From: Oryzias latipes
Lineage: Eukaryota > Chordata > Actinopteri > Beloniformes > Adrianichthyidae
Direction: 5' to 3'
Assembly: GCF_002234675.1 (NCBI RefSeq)
Contig: NC_019865.2
Coordinates: forward strand, 32,596,612-32,660,611
DNA length: 64,000 nt
In this document: positions 43,380 to 54,734 of the stretch, piece after piece
How positions within the stretch are numbered: the stretch's first letter is position 1
Layout of the letters: every line of letters begins with the position of its first letter
The notes under the pieces: model-generated
Database searches by the model: none
What the model saw: the letters and a program-made list of their open reading frames with translations, nothing else
What the model was told of the DNA's origin: nothing
Program-made: the position numbers and the translations under genes

Positions 43380-43841
43380 ACCAGATATGTATCCACACCC
43401 TTTACACTCTCTGCACAGGTGTTAGTTTATGCTTATATGTGACACACTGGGCATAACTCACGGGGCATAAAGGTTTCCACTTTAGGTAAAATCACCACCA
43501 GTCTCCTCAGCAGCTTCAAGCCTGTTTATGATAGGTTTGTTCTGTTTCTACCCTCCCTGTTTCCTTATTTATCCCCCCCTCTGCACTCCTTTCCCTTTTT
43601 TCTTTTTTCACACACTATTCCCTCCCCCTCACCTAAGCTGCCACATAACCCAGCCACTCTACAATAGTACTGATCTGCACAACACACTCAGACACTCAGG
43701 ATGTCCAGCATTACATCACATGCACTGTGCATTACACATTAAGCCTCATAGCAACATCAAGCACACAATTATGTGTACATATATACTCATTTTTGCCTCC
43801 ATCAACAACATACAGTTTCTAGCATTCACCTCAACAGCAGC

Positions 43842-46800
43842 ATGTCCACCCTAAGGTTAGTTACTTGGAATGTGCACGGAACTGGAACCAGAGAGAAGAG
43901 ACTGAAAGTAATGAGCAAATTAAAAGATCTCAAAACTGATTTTGCGTTTCTTCAAGAAACTCATATGTCTAGTTCCTCAGTGAATATTCTCGCCACAGCA
44001 GATTTTCCCAACGTATATTCAGCCTGTTATAATTCTAGACAGAGAGGAGTAACAATTATGATAAATAGGGAAATTAAATTCACAGAAACTAGTACAGTCA
44101 TAGACCCAGAAGGAAGATTTATAATAGTCACTCTTTCCACCCAAAATATGCAGCTGTGTTTAGCTAATGTGTACGCCCCCAATGTAGATGACCCTAAATT
44201 CTTTCATTCCTTCTTCTCTGCGCTATCTGAACATACAGACAAATCGCTAATCATTGCAGGTGACCTCAACATGTGTTTAGATCCAGAGATGGATAGGCTA
44301 AATAACACAGGAAATCTTAGAATCTGGCAATCCACAAACACTGTTAAACAGTACATGGAGGATTTTGGTCTTTGTGATGTTTGGCGTTTATTCCACCCCA
44401 CGAAAAGAACTTATACCTTTTTCTCCACAGTTCATCAATCATACTCCAGGCTAGATTATTTCTTGGTTAACAGCTCCTTGTTGAGCATAGCTACGGAAGC
44501 ACAGATCCACCCCATTACTATCAGCGACCACGCACCAGTTTCCCTGACTCTTAAAAACAAAACATCACTACCTTCATTAAGGAGCTGGAGGTTCAATACA
44601 TCGTTGCTCAGAGACCCTAACTTTATAGATTTTCTTGCTAAAGAATGGTCCTCATATCTTCAAAATAATGACCACCCAGGTATTTCCTCGTGTCTTTTAT
44701 GGGAGGCCGGGAAAGCAGTCATGAGAGGAAAAATAATCGCCTTCTCATCCCACAAAAAAAGAAAAGAAAACTCTAAACTAGTGGATTTAGAGCAAAAAAT
44801 CAGACTGTTAGAGGAAACCTACAGCAACTCTCCGGATGAACAAACTCTACAACAAATAAGGAAAGTAAGAATCGAATTAAATGAAATAACTAATCAAAGA
44901 ACACAGTTTTTATTACAGAGACAACTCTTGGAGAGGTTTGATCACAGTAATAAATCTGGGAAATATTTGGCAAATCAACTCAAAATAAACAAAGAGAAGA
45001 CAACTATTTCATCAGTCATAGACCTAACAGGAAATGCAACACATGATCCAGCTGCAATAAATTCAGTTTTTAAAAACTTTTACCAATCTCTCTACTCATC
45101 CCAAATTAATCCCTCTGACAATGACATCAACAGTTTTCTCAATAGCATAGATTTGCCTAGACCAACAGAGGAACAAATCACAGCCCTGGAGTCCCCTTTT
45201 ACTAAAGAAGAGCTACATAAAGCATTAACCAACATGCCTAGTAAAAAAGCCCCAGGACCAGACGGCTTCCCAGCAGAATTTTATAAAGAGTTTTGGCAAA
45301 TCTTAGCTCCCATTTTTCTCAGAATGACAATAGAAATTAAGGACAACAATTATCTACCTCCAAATATGAATTCTGCTAATATAATCTTACTTCTGAAACC
45401 TGGGAAAGATCCCACATCACCATCCAGCTATCGACCCATATCGCTGATTAATGCAGATCTTAAAATAATCTGCAAAGCTTTGGCGGGAAGGCTGGAGAAG
45501 GTAGTTCCCTCTCTAATACATCCTGACCAAACAGGTTTTATAAAGGGTAGACATTCATCTACCAACATGCGCAGATTAATCAACCTCATAGATTATACAA
45601 CCATCAACAACCGAGAAGCAACCATTTTGTCACTGGACGCAGAAAAGGCATTTGATCGGGTCAACTGGAAACTTTTAATAGCCACCCTGAACAAATTTGG
45701 CTTTGGAAAATCATTTATTAACTGGATTAAAATACTATATGCCTCTCCTAATGCTCGTATCAGAACAAATGATCAAACATTTCCAAGCTTTAATTTACAA
45801 AGAGGAACCAGACAAGGCTGTCCACTATCTCCGTCTTTATTTGCACTATTTATTGAACCTCTAGCTGCTGCTATTAGGCAAAGTCGAGACATTGAAGGCA
45901 TTCAAACCAAAAATTTAGAACACAAAATAAGTCTTTATGCAGATGATGTTTTACTATTTACTCCTAATTCACAATCTTCCATCTGCCAAATCATCTCCCT
46001 AATTAATAGATTTTCCTCAGTTTCAGAATACTCCATAAACTGGTCTAAAAGCACAATTTTACCAATTAATTGCAATTATCTAAATCCGTCATCTATTAAA
46101 ATACAAACAGGCAACATAAAGTACTTAGGTATAAATATCTCCTCTAGGCTTTCTGATCTACTCAAGCTAAACCACACCCAACTACTTAAAACAACCGAGG
46201 CTGATCTCACTAGATGGAAAACTCTACCCATTTCTCTAATCGGGAGAGTTGCAGCCATAAAAATGATGATTCTCCCAAAAATTAACTACCTATTTTCAAT
46301 GATTCCTTCCAAACCTCCAACTACTTGGTTCAAATCATTAGACTCATTCATTTCCCAATACCTCTGGGAAGGTAAACCCCCACGGATTAGTTTAAAAACT
46401 ATTAAAAAACCTAAAGATAGAGGAGGACTAGGCCTTCCAGACTTCCAGGACTACTACTCCGCGAACAGATTGTGTTATGTACAAAAATGGCTGAATCCTG
46501 GTGTGCTGGATGAATCCTGGCTAGACATTGAACAAAATCTCTGTGATAACCTAGATATTTCTAATTTACCTTTCTTCTGTTCTAAAATTAAACAACACAA
46601 ATGCTTCAGAAGTTTAAACATCAGCTCATCCTTAACAGCTTGGTGGGATTTTCTTAAAAAAAACAACCTCACATTATTTCCATGTAAACTTACCCCCATT
46701 TGGAATAACCCTGACATTTTGATTAACAAAAACATGATTCATTTTGCTTCATGGAAGAACAAAGGAATCCAGCAGTTCCAGCATATAATTCAGAATAGAA

Positions 46801-47588
46801 AATTTATGTCCCTCTCAACGTTATCCTCAACCTATGGAATTAATATAAACAAATTTCTAGAATATCAGCAGCTTAAATCAGCTATAAGCACTAAATACTG
46901 CCTGACCCAAATAGACCTAGACCCTCCCCTTACAGTAACACATTTCATGGACCTTAAAAATCCCAAACTCACCTCCAAAATTTATAAGATGTTATCAGAC
47001 ATAGATGAAACCATTTACTTACCCATGACAAAATGGGAGTCTGAGCTATCATTGAATTCTAGTGATCAATTTTGGCTACAGATCTGTTTGAATGCCTTTA
47101 ATATGACCAAAAGCCCTAATCTGCAACTTATTCAATACAAGATTCTCCACAGAACTCACTACACCGGACAGAGGTTATTTAAAATGGGTCTCAATCAGTC
47201 TGCTACATGCACACAGTGCATAGGTAACAACATAGACGACTATTTGCATGCCCTGTGGGTCTGTCCACCTGTCCAATCATTCTGGCGTAAGGTTTGTGAG
47301 GATTTATCAATCTGGTTTAATCATAAGATTCCTGCTTGCCCCAAATTCTGCTTATTAGGTGACCTGAATAACATCAACATGGAATCTAACAAGGCTTATA
47401 TGGTTCTCACCGCTGTATGTATCGCAAAGAAAACTATCCTCCTAAACTGGAAATCTAAAAATAATCTTAGCATCAACCACTACAGAAACCTCATGTCAGA
47501 GCATATTAGTTCAGAGATAATGTCCTCCACAAAAAACCTGTCGGCTTCAGACTCTCCCTGGCTCCAGCTGGTTAGTCACATCACCTAG
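43842..47588 (+). CDS. L1-like ORF2: endonuclease and reverse transcriptase
   Basis: The product has 1248 residues from the ATG chosen just before TLRLVTWNVHG; an upstream in-frame ATG at 43773 would add 23 non-conserved residues. The endonuclease spans ~1-235 with TWNVHG, QETH (38-41), AGDLNM, SRLDYF and SDH (~228-230). Reverse transcriptase follows: SYRPISLINADLKII, LSLDAEKAFDRVNW (~597-610), GTRQGCPLSPSLF (~655) and YADD (699-702). The C-terminal part contains ATCTQC and LHALWVCPPVQSFW, a Cys/His-type zinc motif region. All catalytic residues I can check are present. The endonuclease nicks target DNA and RT copies the element RNA from the nick. It could be functional. Confidence 0.95.
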   Translation: MSTLRLVTWNVHGTGTREKRLKVMSKLKDLKTDFAFLQETHMSSSSVNILATADFPNVYSACYNSRQRGVTIMINREIKFTETSTVIDPEGRFIIVTLSTQNMQLCLANVYAPNVDDPKFFHSFFSALSEHTDKSLIIAGDLNMCLDPEMDRLNNTGNLRIWQSTNTVKQYMEDFGLCDVWRLFHPTKRTYTFFSTVHQSYSRLDYFLVNSSLLSIATEAQIHPITISDHAPVSLTLKNKTSLPSLRSWRFNTSLLRDPNFIDFLAKEWSSYLQNNDHPGISSCLLWEAGKAVMRGKIIAFSSHKKRKENSKLVDLEQKIRLLEETYSNSPDEQTLQQIRKVRIELNEITNQRTQFLLQRQLLERFDHSNKSGKYLANQLKINKEKTTISSVIDLTGNATHDPAAINSVFKNFYQSLYSSQINPSDNDINSFLNSIDLPRPTEEQITALESPFTKEELHKALTNMPSKKAPGPDGFPAEFYKEFWQILAPIFLRMTIEIKDNNYLPPNMNSANIILLLKPGKDPTSPSSYRPISLINADLKIICKALAGRLEKVVPSLIHPDQTGFIKGRHSSTNMRRLINLIDYTTINNREATILSLDAEKAFDRVNWKLLIATLNKFGFGKSFINWIKILYASPNARIRTNDQTFPSFNLQRGTRQGCPLSPSLFALFIEPLAAAIRQSRDIEGIQTKNLEHKISLYADDVLLFTPNSQSSICQIISLINRFSSVSEYSINWSKSTILPINCNYLNPSSIKIQTGNIKYLGINISSRLSDLLKLNHTQLLKTTEADLTRWKTLPISLIGRVAAIKMMILPKINYLFSMIPSKPPTTWFKSLDSFISQYLWEGKPPRISLKTIKKPKDRGGLGLPDFQDYYSANRLCYVQKWLNPGVLDESWLDIEQNLCDNLDISNLPFFCSKIKQHKCFRSLNISSSLTAWWDFLKKNNLTLFPCKLTPIWNNPDILINKNMIHFASWKNKGIQQFQHIIQNRKFMSLSTLSSTYGININKFLEYQQLKSAISTKYCLTQIDLDPPLTVTHFMDLKNPKLTSKIYKMLSDIDETIYLPMTKWESELSLNSSDQFWLQICLNAFNMTKSPNLQLIQYKILHRTHYTGQRLFKMGLNQSATCTQCIGNNIDDYLHALWVCPPVQSFWRKVCEDLSIWFNHKIPACPKFCLLGDLNNINMESNKAYMVLTAVCIAKKTILLNWKSKNNLSINHYRNLMSEHISSEIMSSTKNLSASDSPWLQLVSHIT

Positions 47589-48037
47589 TGGGGGTGGGAT
47601 GGTGATAGGTTGAGCCGGGTCCTGGCTGGTTGGGTGGGCCGGGGTGGGTTTGGGGGGGTGGGCTCTGCCGGGCCTGTCGTTCTCCCGGTTCGGGGCTCTG
47701 GTTGCCTGGGTGGGGTGGTGGTGGGGGCGCACACTCTGCCGGCAACTTGGCAGGGGTTCCTGGGCGGGTGCCTGCTGGGCGCAGGGTAGGCAGTGCGGCT
47801 GACCGGGAACGGCGGCCGGGTGCCGTGCTGGGTGGCTGGTCGCCGTGGCGGGGGCTGGGGGGGGGGGCTTGGGGCTCTGGGGCCTGGGGTCGTCTGCCCG
47901 TGGCCGGTGTTTCGCCCGTGGCCTGTAGTTGGCGCGTGGCCTGGCCCCCCGGGGGTCGGCGCCGCAGTCACAGCAGGGGTTAATGGGTTCACTTGGGTGG
48001 GTTTATTTCATTATTATTATTATTATTATATTAATTA

Positions 48038-48081
<44 letters not shown>

Positions 48082-50100
48082 GTATTATTAGTATTATTAT
48101 TATTATTATTACTTATTTATTTTTTGGGGGGGGGGGGCCTGGGGGGGCAGTGTGCTAGTCCTTAGGGGGGCCAGGGTATGAATGGTGGGGCTGGACCCCC
48201 TGCCCCCCCGTTCTGGCACCGGGACCCTTCCTTGCTGGCTGTCTCTCGGCGCCGCGAGGCTCTGGCCTCCGACTGCGGCTGGCTTGGCGTTTCTGGCTGC
48301 CCGGCCGCTCTGGGAGGGGGGGCGCCTACCGCGGCCGGCTGGGGGGCCGGTCGCTCGGGGGAGCCTTTTCCCCCGGTTGTGCCCATCCGCCCGCTCCTCC
48401 CCGCTCTCACCCAAACAAATATTGCACACAGGCACATAGGGCCCCGGGATCTGGATGGGAGGGGTATGCTGGCGGGGCTCACTGGGGATGCCCCTCTCTG
48501 GGTTCTCGTTGGCACCCGCCCTCCTCTCCGCTTTTTACTTGCATATTAGACACTCTGATTCATCTAGGGCCTTGTGGAGAGGGTCTGGTGGAGGGGGGCA
48601 CGGTGAAACATCCGTGCTCACCTTTCGCTGGCCCCCCCACAATTTTAACTTCCTCTGTAGACACACACACTGCATGCTAGCAGCACACACACAGCAAATA
48701 CACACCACTCACAGAGGGACTCCGGAGTGGGGGGCTTTGCGGCTTGGCAGCGGTGGATCCCCCCACACTGGTGACCTCCTATTTTACCTGCAGCACACAC
48801 ACAGCACTCCCACACCTCCATACATGGGTGGGGTCGGGGGGGGGCGGCCGGTCTTCACCCGCCTGGTCCTCTCAGGGCGGCCGGGCTTATGGGTGTCCTG
48901 TCGGCTGCGGGAGGGGTCGGGCATGCGGCGCTGGGGGTCGGCCGGCTGGGGGGGGGGGGGGGGGGGGGTTGCTGCTTGGCGGCGGGGGTAGGGAGGGTAA
49001 CCAGATGATTGTGAGTATGTGTGTGTGAGTGCATGGGTAGGACCGACCTGGGGGCTGGCTCGCTGGGACCCTCTGGGGCTTTCCCTCCCCATCACAGAGA
49101 GGGGAGGGCACTGAGAGGGTTGGGGAGGGGGGGTCAGATATTATGGCGGGGGGGGTGGTAGTGCGTAGGGTTTTAGGGGGGTGGCTGTGGCTGTGGGTGC
49201 GTGGCGATCCCTGGGTTGCTAAGGTCGCGGGCCTGGGCTGGCTTGCGGGGACGGGGCGCCGGTCGGGTGGTGGCCGGCTCTTGGGTTCCGGGGGCCCTGG
49301 CTTCGTCCTGGCCTTTGTCTCGGTGTCCGGCGCCCGGTGGCCCCCATGGCTGCCGCCTGGTACGGCTAAGCGCTCCTGTCTTGTGGCCTGGGGGCCGGAC
49401 ACTGGGTTCGCTTGTGCCTCTGGGCATTGGGGGGGCCCCTGTAGGGGGGCCCTCTCTGTGCCTGGCTGGTGGGGTGGGCGGTCCCCTCCTCCTCCCCTCC
49501 CGGGCTGCCTGGGTCCGGATGCTGGGGGGGCTTCTGGCCTGGGGGGCTCTCCTCCCCTCTCCTGGTCTGGCTGGTCTGGCTGGGTAGGATCTGGCTCCCT
49601 TTATGAACACACGGTTCACGTCGGCAGCATGCATGTATCTCCACCCCCACGTGCACGTGCACACTCCACACTGCTCCCTGTCTGCTTCATCCCTCCTCCT
49701 TACCTACAGTGTATTGATGGACAGTTTTTTTTTCTCGCTCATCTTAGTGTCAGATTTTCACCTTTGATGTAACATTCGTCTTTCCAGCAGATCTGGTATA
49801 ATTGTTACAGCTTAAATTAATAACTTAGTCAAATCAGTGCTTGTATCCCCCACCTTTTCACCTTTCTTCCTTTTACTCTCTTCCACCCTCCCCTCACATT
49901 CTTCCCCTCTCCCTCCCCACACACACTAAATGTAACAAATAAATAAAAAATAATACGACAAAAAGGGGTTTATACAAATCTACACTCTAGTTTCTTGAAG
50001 CTATATAACCTCTTTTTGTGATAGTAAAACCTGTCCAACACAAAAAAGCCTTCAGCTCTAATCTGTTTGCTCAGCTGTTGGACAGAACAAGTTAAAAAGA
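47589..50100 (+). other. Very long G-rich 3' UTR of the L1
   Basis: After the ORF2 stop come ~2 kb of strongly G-skewed DNA (many runs of 5-15 G, for example around 47857, 48125 and 48950), a TTA microsatellite, then a pyrimidine-rich stretch and the conserved 3' terminal block. The long open frames here on both strands come from the skewed composition and are not genes. The region lies inside the target duplications, so it belongs to the element. Confidence 0.85.
48007..48118. repeat. (TTA)n microsatellite
   Basis: An ATT/TTA tandem with a few AGT interruptions sits within the L1 3' UTR. Confidence 0.95.
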
Positions 50101-50120
50101 GAAAAAAAAAAAAAAAAAAA

Positions 50121-50690
50121 AAAGCAACATTGACTGACAATCTATTCCACATTTTTTTGTGTAAGTGGAAGAGCAACAGGTGGAACTAATATGTAATCAA
50201 CAAGAACCACTCCAGGAGTGGTTCCTTTAGTGGTGACCACAGACAACTTCTCCATCCTTGTTTTTTCTTGCTAATGTTTTGGTGACTCTTGAATGCTGAC
50301 AGTGTTGTCACTCCAGCGGTACCATGAGACGGCGTCTACAACCCACACAAGTGGCCCAGGTAGTGCAACTCATCCAGGATGCCACATTAATGCGAGCTGT
50401 GACTCCATGAAGGTGGTATGAGGGCCTGATAACCACAGGTGGGAGTTGTACTTACAGCCCAACACCGTGCAAGATGTTTGGCATTTGCTAGAGAACACCA
50501 AGATTGGCAAATTCACCACTGGTGCCCTGGGCTTTAACTGATGAAAGAACGCTTCATACAGAGCACACCTGACAGACGTGACAGAGTCTGGAGACGCTGT
50601 GAAGACTGTTCTGCTGCTGAAACATTGTCCAACATGACCGTCTTGGCAATGGGTCAGTAATACAGATTGGGGCGGCACAGCTCCTTTATC
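50121..50690 (+). mobile_element. Tc1-like relic, right part
   Basis: A transposase start is at 50323 (MRRRLQPTQVAQVVQLIQDA), followed after deletions by remnants of the middle part (NIVQHDRLGNGSV, ~50627). The preceding 200 bases correspond to the 5' UTR of the same Tc1-like family. It is the continuation of 42190-42292 interrupted by the L1. Many stops and deletions are present. Confidence 0.82.
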
Positions 50691-51400
50691 CTATTAGACA
50701 TGACCAAATCCTGCTAATATATAACAGAAACATAATCATTGAGAGGAAACATGGAAACTTACATGCTCACAAATGCACAGTGTCAAAGAACCAGAAGAGC
50801 AGGTCAGTGTCTTCTGGTTGCATTTGAAGAAGTGAGTTTTAACTGAGAACATTTAACTAAGAATAGGTATAATTTTAACTGCAGCATTTCTGCATTCAAA
50901 TGTGTGGACTGATCAGAGGAGAGGTGTGTATCATGGTTTGAGTCTGAAGACTTTTGCATTTTTATTTTAACAAAGATTTATTCTGAGCACAGACAGTGGT
51001 TAGAGGTCAGACCAATCCAAAGTGTCGCTCCAGGTGGAGGGCGGCAACCTGTCTAGAATGCAGAGGCAACCATTCATGAATTTAAAGTCACAAAATCGAT
51101 TGTGATTGGCTGTGAAGAAGGAAGCCTATTTACTATTTGGTCCAAAGTAAAGGCCTAATTTATGATTGTGTGTTGAGTGACATAACAACCCAGGTCTTTA
51201 TTGAAATGGCACCAAAGTTTAAATTTGATTTATGGTATGGTCTCTGTGCAGGTTGGCTGTTGCTCCTCCTGGATGAGTCTGTTAGCTGCCTCCATGTTGT
51301 CATAGAGTCTATAAGGAGCTGCTTCTTAATGATTAAAAAAACAAGTATTTAGTTTTACAAACAAGAATAGAATTCTGTCCTTGCTTGATTCTCTTTAAGA
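50691..51400. other. Intergenic, nothing recognised
   Basis: A 71-codon frame at 51137-51352 has no family resemblance that I can see. Confidence 0.35.
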
Positions 51401-51419
51401 AGCTCTTTATCCTACACTG

Positions 51420-51985
51420 GTTAACCGCATTAATTTCATCTGTTTTAACTGCTTATCTGAATAAAGACACCTGTTTACAGCCTTTAACAGGCAGACTGTA
51501 ACCTCTCCACTATGACCAAGAGCTTTCTGAGGATCCAAGAACGAGATTTTCTGCTAAGGGAATAGAACAACACATCTGTTTGAAGGAAAAAGATGTCTGG
51601 GTATTGGACAAAAGCCTCCGTCCATCAATGAGAGCATTGAGGATGCAACATGGCTGGATCTTTCAGCAGGACAATGATCCCAAACACATCACCATGGACC
51701 TGTGGACCTCAATCTAATAAAGAATCTGAGGAGGGAGCTGAAAATCCAGCAGCCCCAAAACATCACAGCTTTAACCTCTGTCACTGAAACCAGGGTTACA
51801 TTATGAAGTACTGAGCAAATCTTATTTTCTGCTTTACTTTAAAAATAAAGTTTTTATAAATCAGAAAATGTGATTTTTCTGGATTCTTTCTCTAAATTCT
51901 GAACCAAACGCAGCTTTTTAAATGGGACAAGTTGCAGAATCAATGATGGTCAAATAGTTTTTTTCCCCCCAAGTGTATTTGTTAC
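51420..51985 (+). mobile_element. Internally deleted Tc1 relic
   Basis: CTCCACTATGACCAAGAGCT (51507) matches the transposase start region of the Tc1 at 8733. It is followed within ~150 bases by the C-terminal part (CAGGACAATGATCCCAAACA; then GAGGAGGGAGCTGAAA) and the shared tail block CTGAAACCAGGGTTACAT, which also occurs at 10620. The centre of the gene is deleted. It belongs to the same family as the Tc1 in dedd intron 1. Confidence 0.75.
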
Positions 51986-53075
51986 TATAAAAATTGAGAA
52001 GCACATGAAGCTGATTCCCCACCGCACAAAGGTGAGGAGAGTCAAGACATACGTGAAAACCTTCAGACTCAACAGCAGATGTTTGTCAGAGAAGATTTGG
52101 TTCGTTTTTCCTCACCACAGCCACGTTCTCAGCTCTGCCGCTCTCCCATGTTTGCAGTCCAGCACCATTTCAAGGAGACCACACTGCTTGTCCCTCCAGA
52201 AGCTTTTTTACAACAAAATAATGATCAACCAAACAGAAATGTCCTAACCTTTTATGCTAAAATAGATAGGAGAAGGGATGCACATGTGTAAACCCACACA
52301 CGTGTACAGTTTAGTTTAGGCAGCTGCAGATGGGCAGACATCAATGTCTCAGTTTGGACACTGACTCATTTCTTCTCTGCATCTAATTTAGCTAAATCAT
52401 TACAAATACAATGTCCGTGAATGGACTGACTGTTTTGACCTTCTTTCAGTCCACTGCCTGCTCATTTCCATAAGGCGCTAATCATTCATTACCTTTCCAA
52501 AAATAGCGGTCAACACTTGCCACTGTAAATAAAATTCAGATCCGGCTCAATTTTTAACTGCTTGGCATAAAAACTATTCCTGGTCCTGGGTTCCCTTTTG
52601 CACCTAGGAGGCTTTCATGAGGGGGAGGGGGCTTACAAAAGAGACTTTTGGAAGTTTTATCAAAGTAGAAGGCAGTTTGTGTCCTTTTACTTTAAGAGGA
52701 CTCGCACAGGTGACATTTAACAGCAAATGTGATGGGACAGTAAATGACAGCCTGACATTCATCAGGCCTTCATCCCTCTCTGCTTGTGGGTGGTGTCAGA
52801 AAACACTTTCAAACTTTCACTCAACTCAACTTTCATTTTCTTTTCGCTTCAGATCCATGAAGCTAAAATAAGAACATTCACGTCAGAGCGGCAAGAAAAC
52901 AACTCTGGACAAGTTAGTCTGTCTGTCCTTCCATCAGGAGGAAACAGTAAAAGCAAAGAGATGATGGATCTGTTGAAGAAGTTTAAGGACTACAACCCAG
53001 AAATGCACACGTTTGTTGATAGAATGGCAGTTTTGGCCCATAGATGTTGATTTAAGGGAAAAAAAATCTTAAGCT
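51986..53075. other. No gene recognised; one unexplained ORF
   Basis: A frame at 52784-53050 ends in a non-repetitive peptide with SKSKEMMDLLKKFKDYNPEM. I do not recognise it, and no splice context or start supports it. Confidence 0.3.
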
Positions 53076-53079
53076 ACGC

Positions 53080-53222
53080 GGTGGAGCAGTGGTTAGCACT
53101 CTCACCTCTCAGGGAAAAGGCAAAAGACTGGCAAACTGTCCAGGGTGTACGCCCATCTCCAGCCAACAGTAGCTGGGATAGGCTCCAGCAACTCTGCAGC
53201 CTGAAAGGAATTCTGAAGATGG
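53080..53222 (+). mobile_element. SINE-like tRNA-headed repeat, internally deleted copy
   Basis: The head CGCGGTGGAGCAGTGGTTAG is joined directly to the distal part (GTCCAGGGTGTACGCCC; TAGCTGGGATAGGCTCCAGC). It is the same family as 9926-10319, in + orientation and lacking the middle ~230 bases. Confidence 0.8.
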
Positions 53223-53742
53223 AGAGACTTGACGTTGTATTATTTTCTGTTAAAAGGGTATTTAGTTAACACAATAAGTAAACAAATTCATCTATCTAGA
53301 TAAAGAAAGGAGGCACCGATACTTTTCCATATTGAAATGGTCAGCATAAGAAGAACATTCATGAAAACTCCCAACCCACTCCAGTTCAAAGATCAAGAGG
53401 ATAAGTAGTCAAAAGCAGAACAAAGTCAGGCCTGTTCGGAACCAGAGCCTTCAGCCTGACGACACTGAGCCTTGACTCCTAGAACAGATGAGAATATGAA
53501 GCCTAATCCTTTGAAAATTATCAGCTGTTTGCCAGCTCTGAAGTGATCCATGTTCTCCTGATCCGTGGAAACAAACATGTTCAGATCTGGGCCAGCAGAA
53601 CTGACAGTTCCAGACTGTTTTTCCCTCATCATCCAGTCTAAAACGTTGCAGGTGTTTAACAGTTTTTACTGAAGTTAAGATTAGAAAGCTGTCTCCCCGA
53701 AAAACTTTAAAAGGCCTCCATATTTTATTTTTCCATTAAACC

Positions 53743-53953
53743 GTAATCCTTGTGCTATCCTAGGCACTTTAACATTGGGAGTTGGGTCATCTAGACCCAC
53801 TAGACAGTGCTCTGAACCTTTTTTCTTCAATGATTTGTGATCTTCACTGGTATCCATGGATTACATGAAATCTTTCCACCTTTATCCACCTTTGTCATGG
53901 TAGGGAGAACATGTCAGTGTAAGGGTGGGGTCATAGGATACCACAAGGGTTAA
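53743..53953. mobile_element. MITE with TTAA-CCCTTGTG-type ends, copy 2
   Basis: It is the reverse-complement copy of 451-671. Shared blocks include GGGTCATCTAGACCCACTAG and TCCATGGATTACATGAAATC. The right end is CACAAGGGTTAA and the left end TAATCCTTGTGCTATCC is mutated. Confidence 0.85.
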
Positions 53954-54007
53954 AGAAGTCCCTCTAAGAGAAGAAAAAGAGGAGATAATCCACCTGAACT
54001 TCAGCAC

Positions 54008-54374
54008 TGTCATGACTTGCTAGGCGGGACAGGCCCAGATGTTGGAACCCGAAGGAAAACACAGGTAAGTAAGATGGCAAGTATTGAGTTTTATTTTTGG
54101 CATGGCTAGGACTCGTGGCGTGACTGGAGGTCTTGGCGTGGCTTGGAGTTCTCAGGATTTTCAGTGAGGATAAGTCTGCTCTTGGAGAAGTGTGACTCAG
54201 GTGAACACTCGTGGTTTGAAGTCCATCAGGGGCAACGAACTGACAATGAATGCTGGAACTGGATCTCCTTATGAAGGGTTGGTGGATGATGAGGTGAGTG
54301 GTCACAGCTGGTCCACATCAGGAAGCAGAGCAGAGAGGGGAGGGGGAGGAGAGACTGCCAGAGGCACCATGACA
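54008..54374. mobile_element. Solo LTR, 367 bp
   Basis: It runs from TGTCATGACTTGC to AGGCACCATGACA (TGTCA/TGACA) with a perfect 5-bp duplication, AGCAC, at 54003-54007 and 54375-54379. No internal region remains. It differs in sequence from the other LTRs in the window. Confidence 0.85.
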
Positions 54375-54467
54375 AGCACAGCTTCTTCCCTGCCGTGGAC
54401 AAACCGCAGACGTGAATCCAGTAACAACAAAACATTACCATGCTTCACATCAGCAAGATGTTGTGGG

Positions 54468-54731
54468 CGGCCGTGGTGCAGCGGTAGGGCGGTCCACCCC
54501 TAATCGTTAGATTACAGTTTCGATTCCCGCCTTGCACGCCCATGAGTTGATGCATCCTTGGGCAAGACACTGAACCCCACCTTGCCTCTGGTGGTAGGCG
54601 GGCGCCTGTGTTCGGCAGCGGAGCCGCCACCAGTGTGTGAGTGTGTGTGTGACTGGGTGAATGGGTCTGTGACCGTAAAGCGCTTTGGGCCTTGTAGGTA
54701 GAAAAGCGCTATATAAGTATACGCCATTTAT
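54468..54731 (+). mobile_element. tRNA-derived SINE, third family
   Basis: The head GGCGGCCGTGGTGCAGCGGT and the B-box-like TTTCGATTCCC are followed by a body with CCTTGGGCAAGACACTGAAC. The tail is GTAAAGCGCTTTGGGCCTTG and AAAAGCGCTATATAAGTATA, ending CCATTTATC. I see no clear target duplication. Confidence 0.82.
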
Positions 54732-54734
54732 CAA

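Larger units (their letters stand above)
42293..50120 (+). mobile_element. Full-length L1-like LINE with 14-bp target duplication
   Basis: The element has a ~300-bp CpG-containing 5' UTR, ORF1 (42594-43379), a ~460-bp spacer, ORF2 (43842-47588) and a ~2.5-kb 3' UTR. It ends in an uninterrupted run of 22 A within a longer A-rich tail. The target duplication AAAGCAACATTGAC is perfect at 42279-42292 and 50121-50134. Both ORFs are open, the poly(A) is intact and the duplication has no mismatch, so the insertion looks young. The ORF1 type and ORF2 motifs place it in the L1 group; the exact fish lineage is not determined. Confidence 0.95.

Noticed and set aside
47585-49772. Many long ORFs on both strands (Gly- and Pro-rich)
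   Set aside because: They result from strong G skew and lack of stop codons in the L1 3' UTR; no start context or family resemblance.
52784-53050. Possible unrecognised exon (SKSKEMMDLLKKFKDYNPEM)
   Set aside because: Looks protein-like, but no splice sites, start context or homologous neighbour support it.
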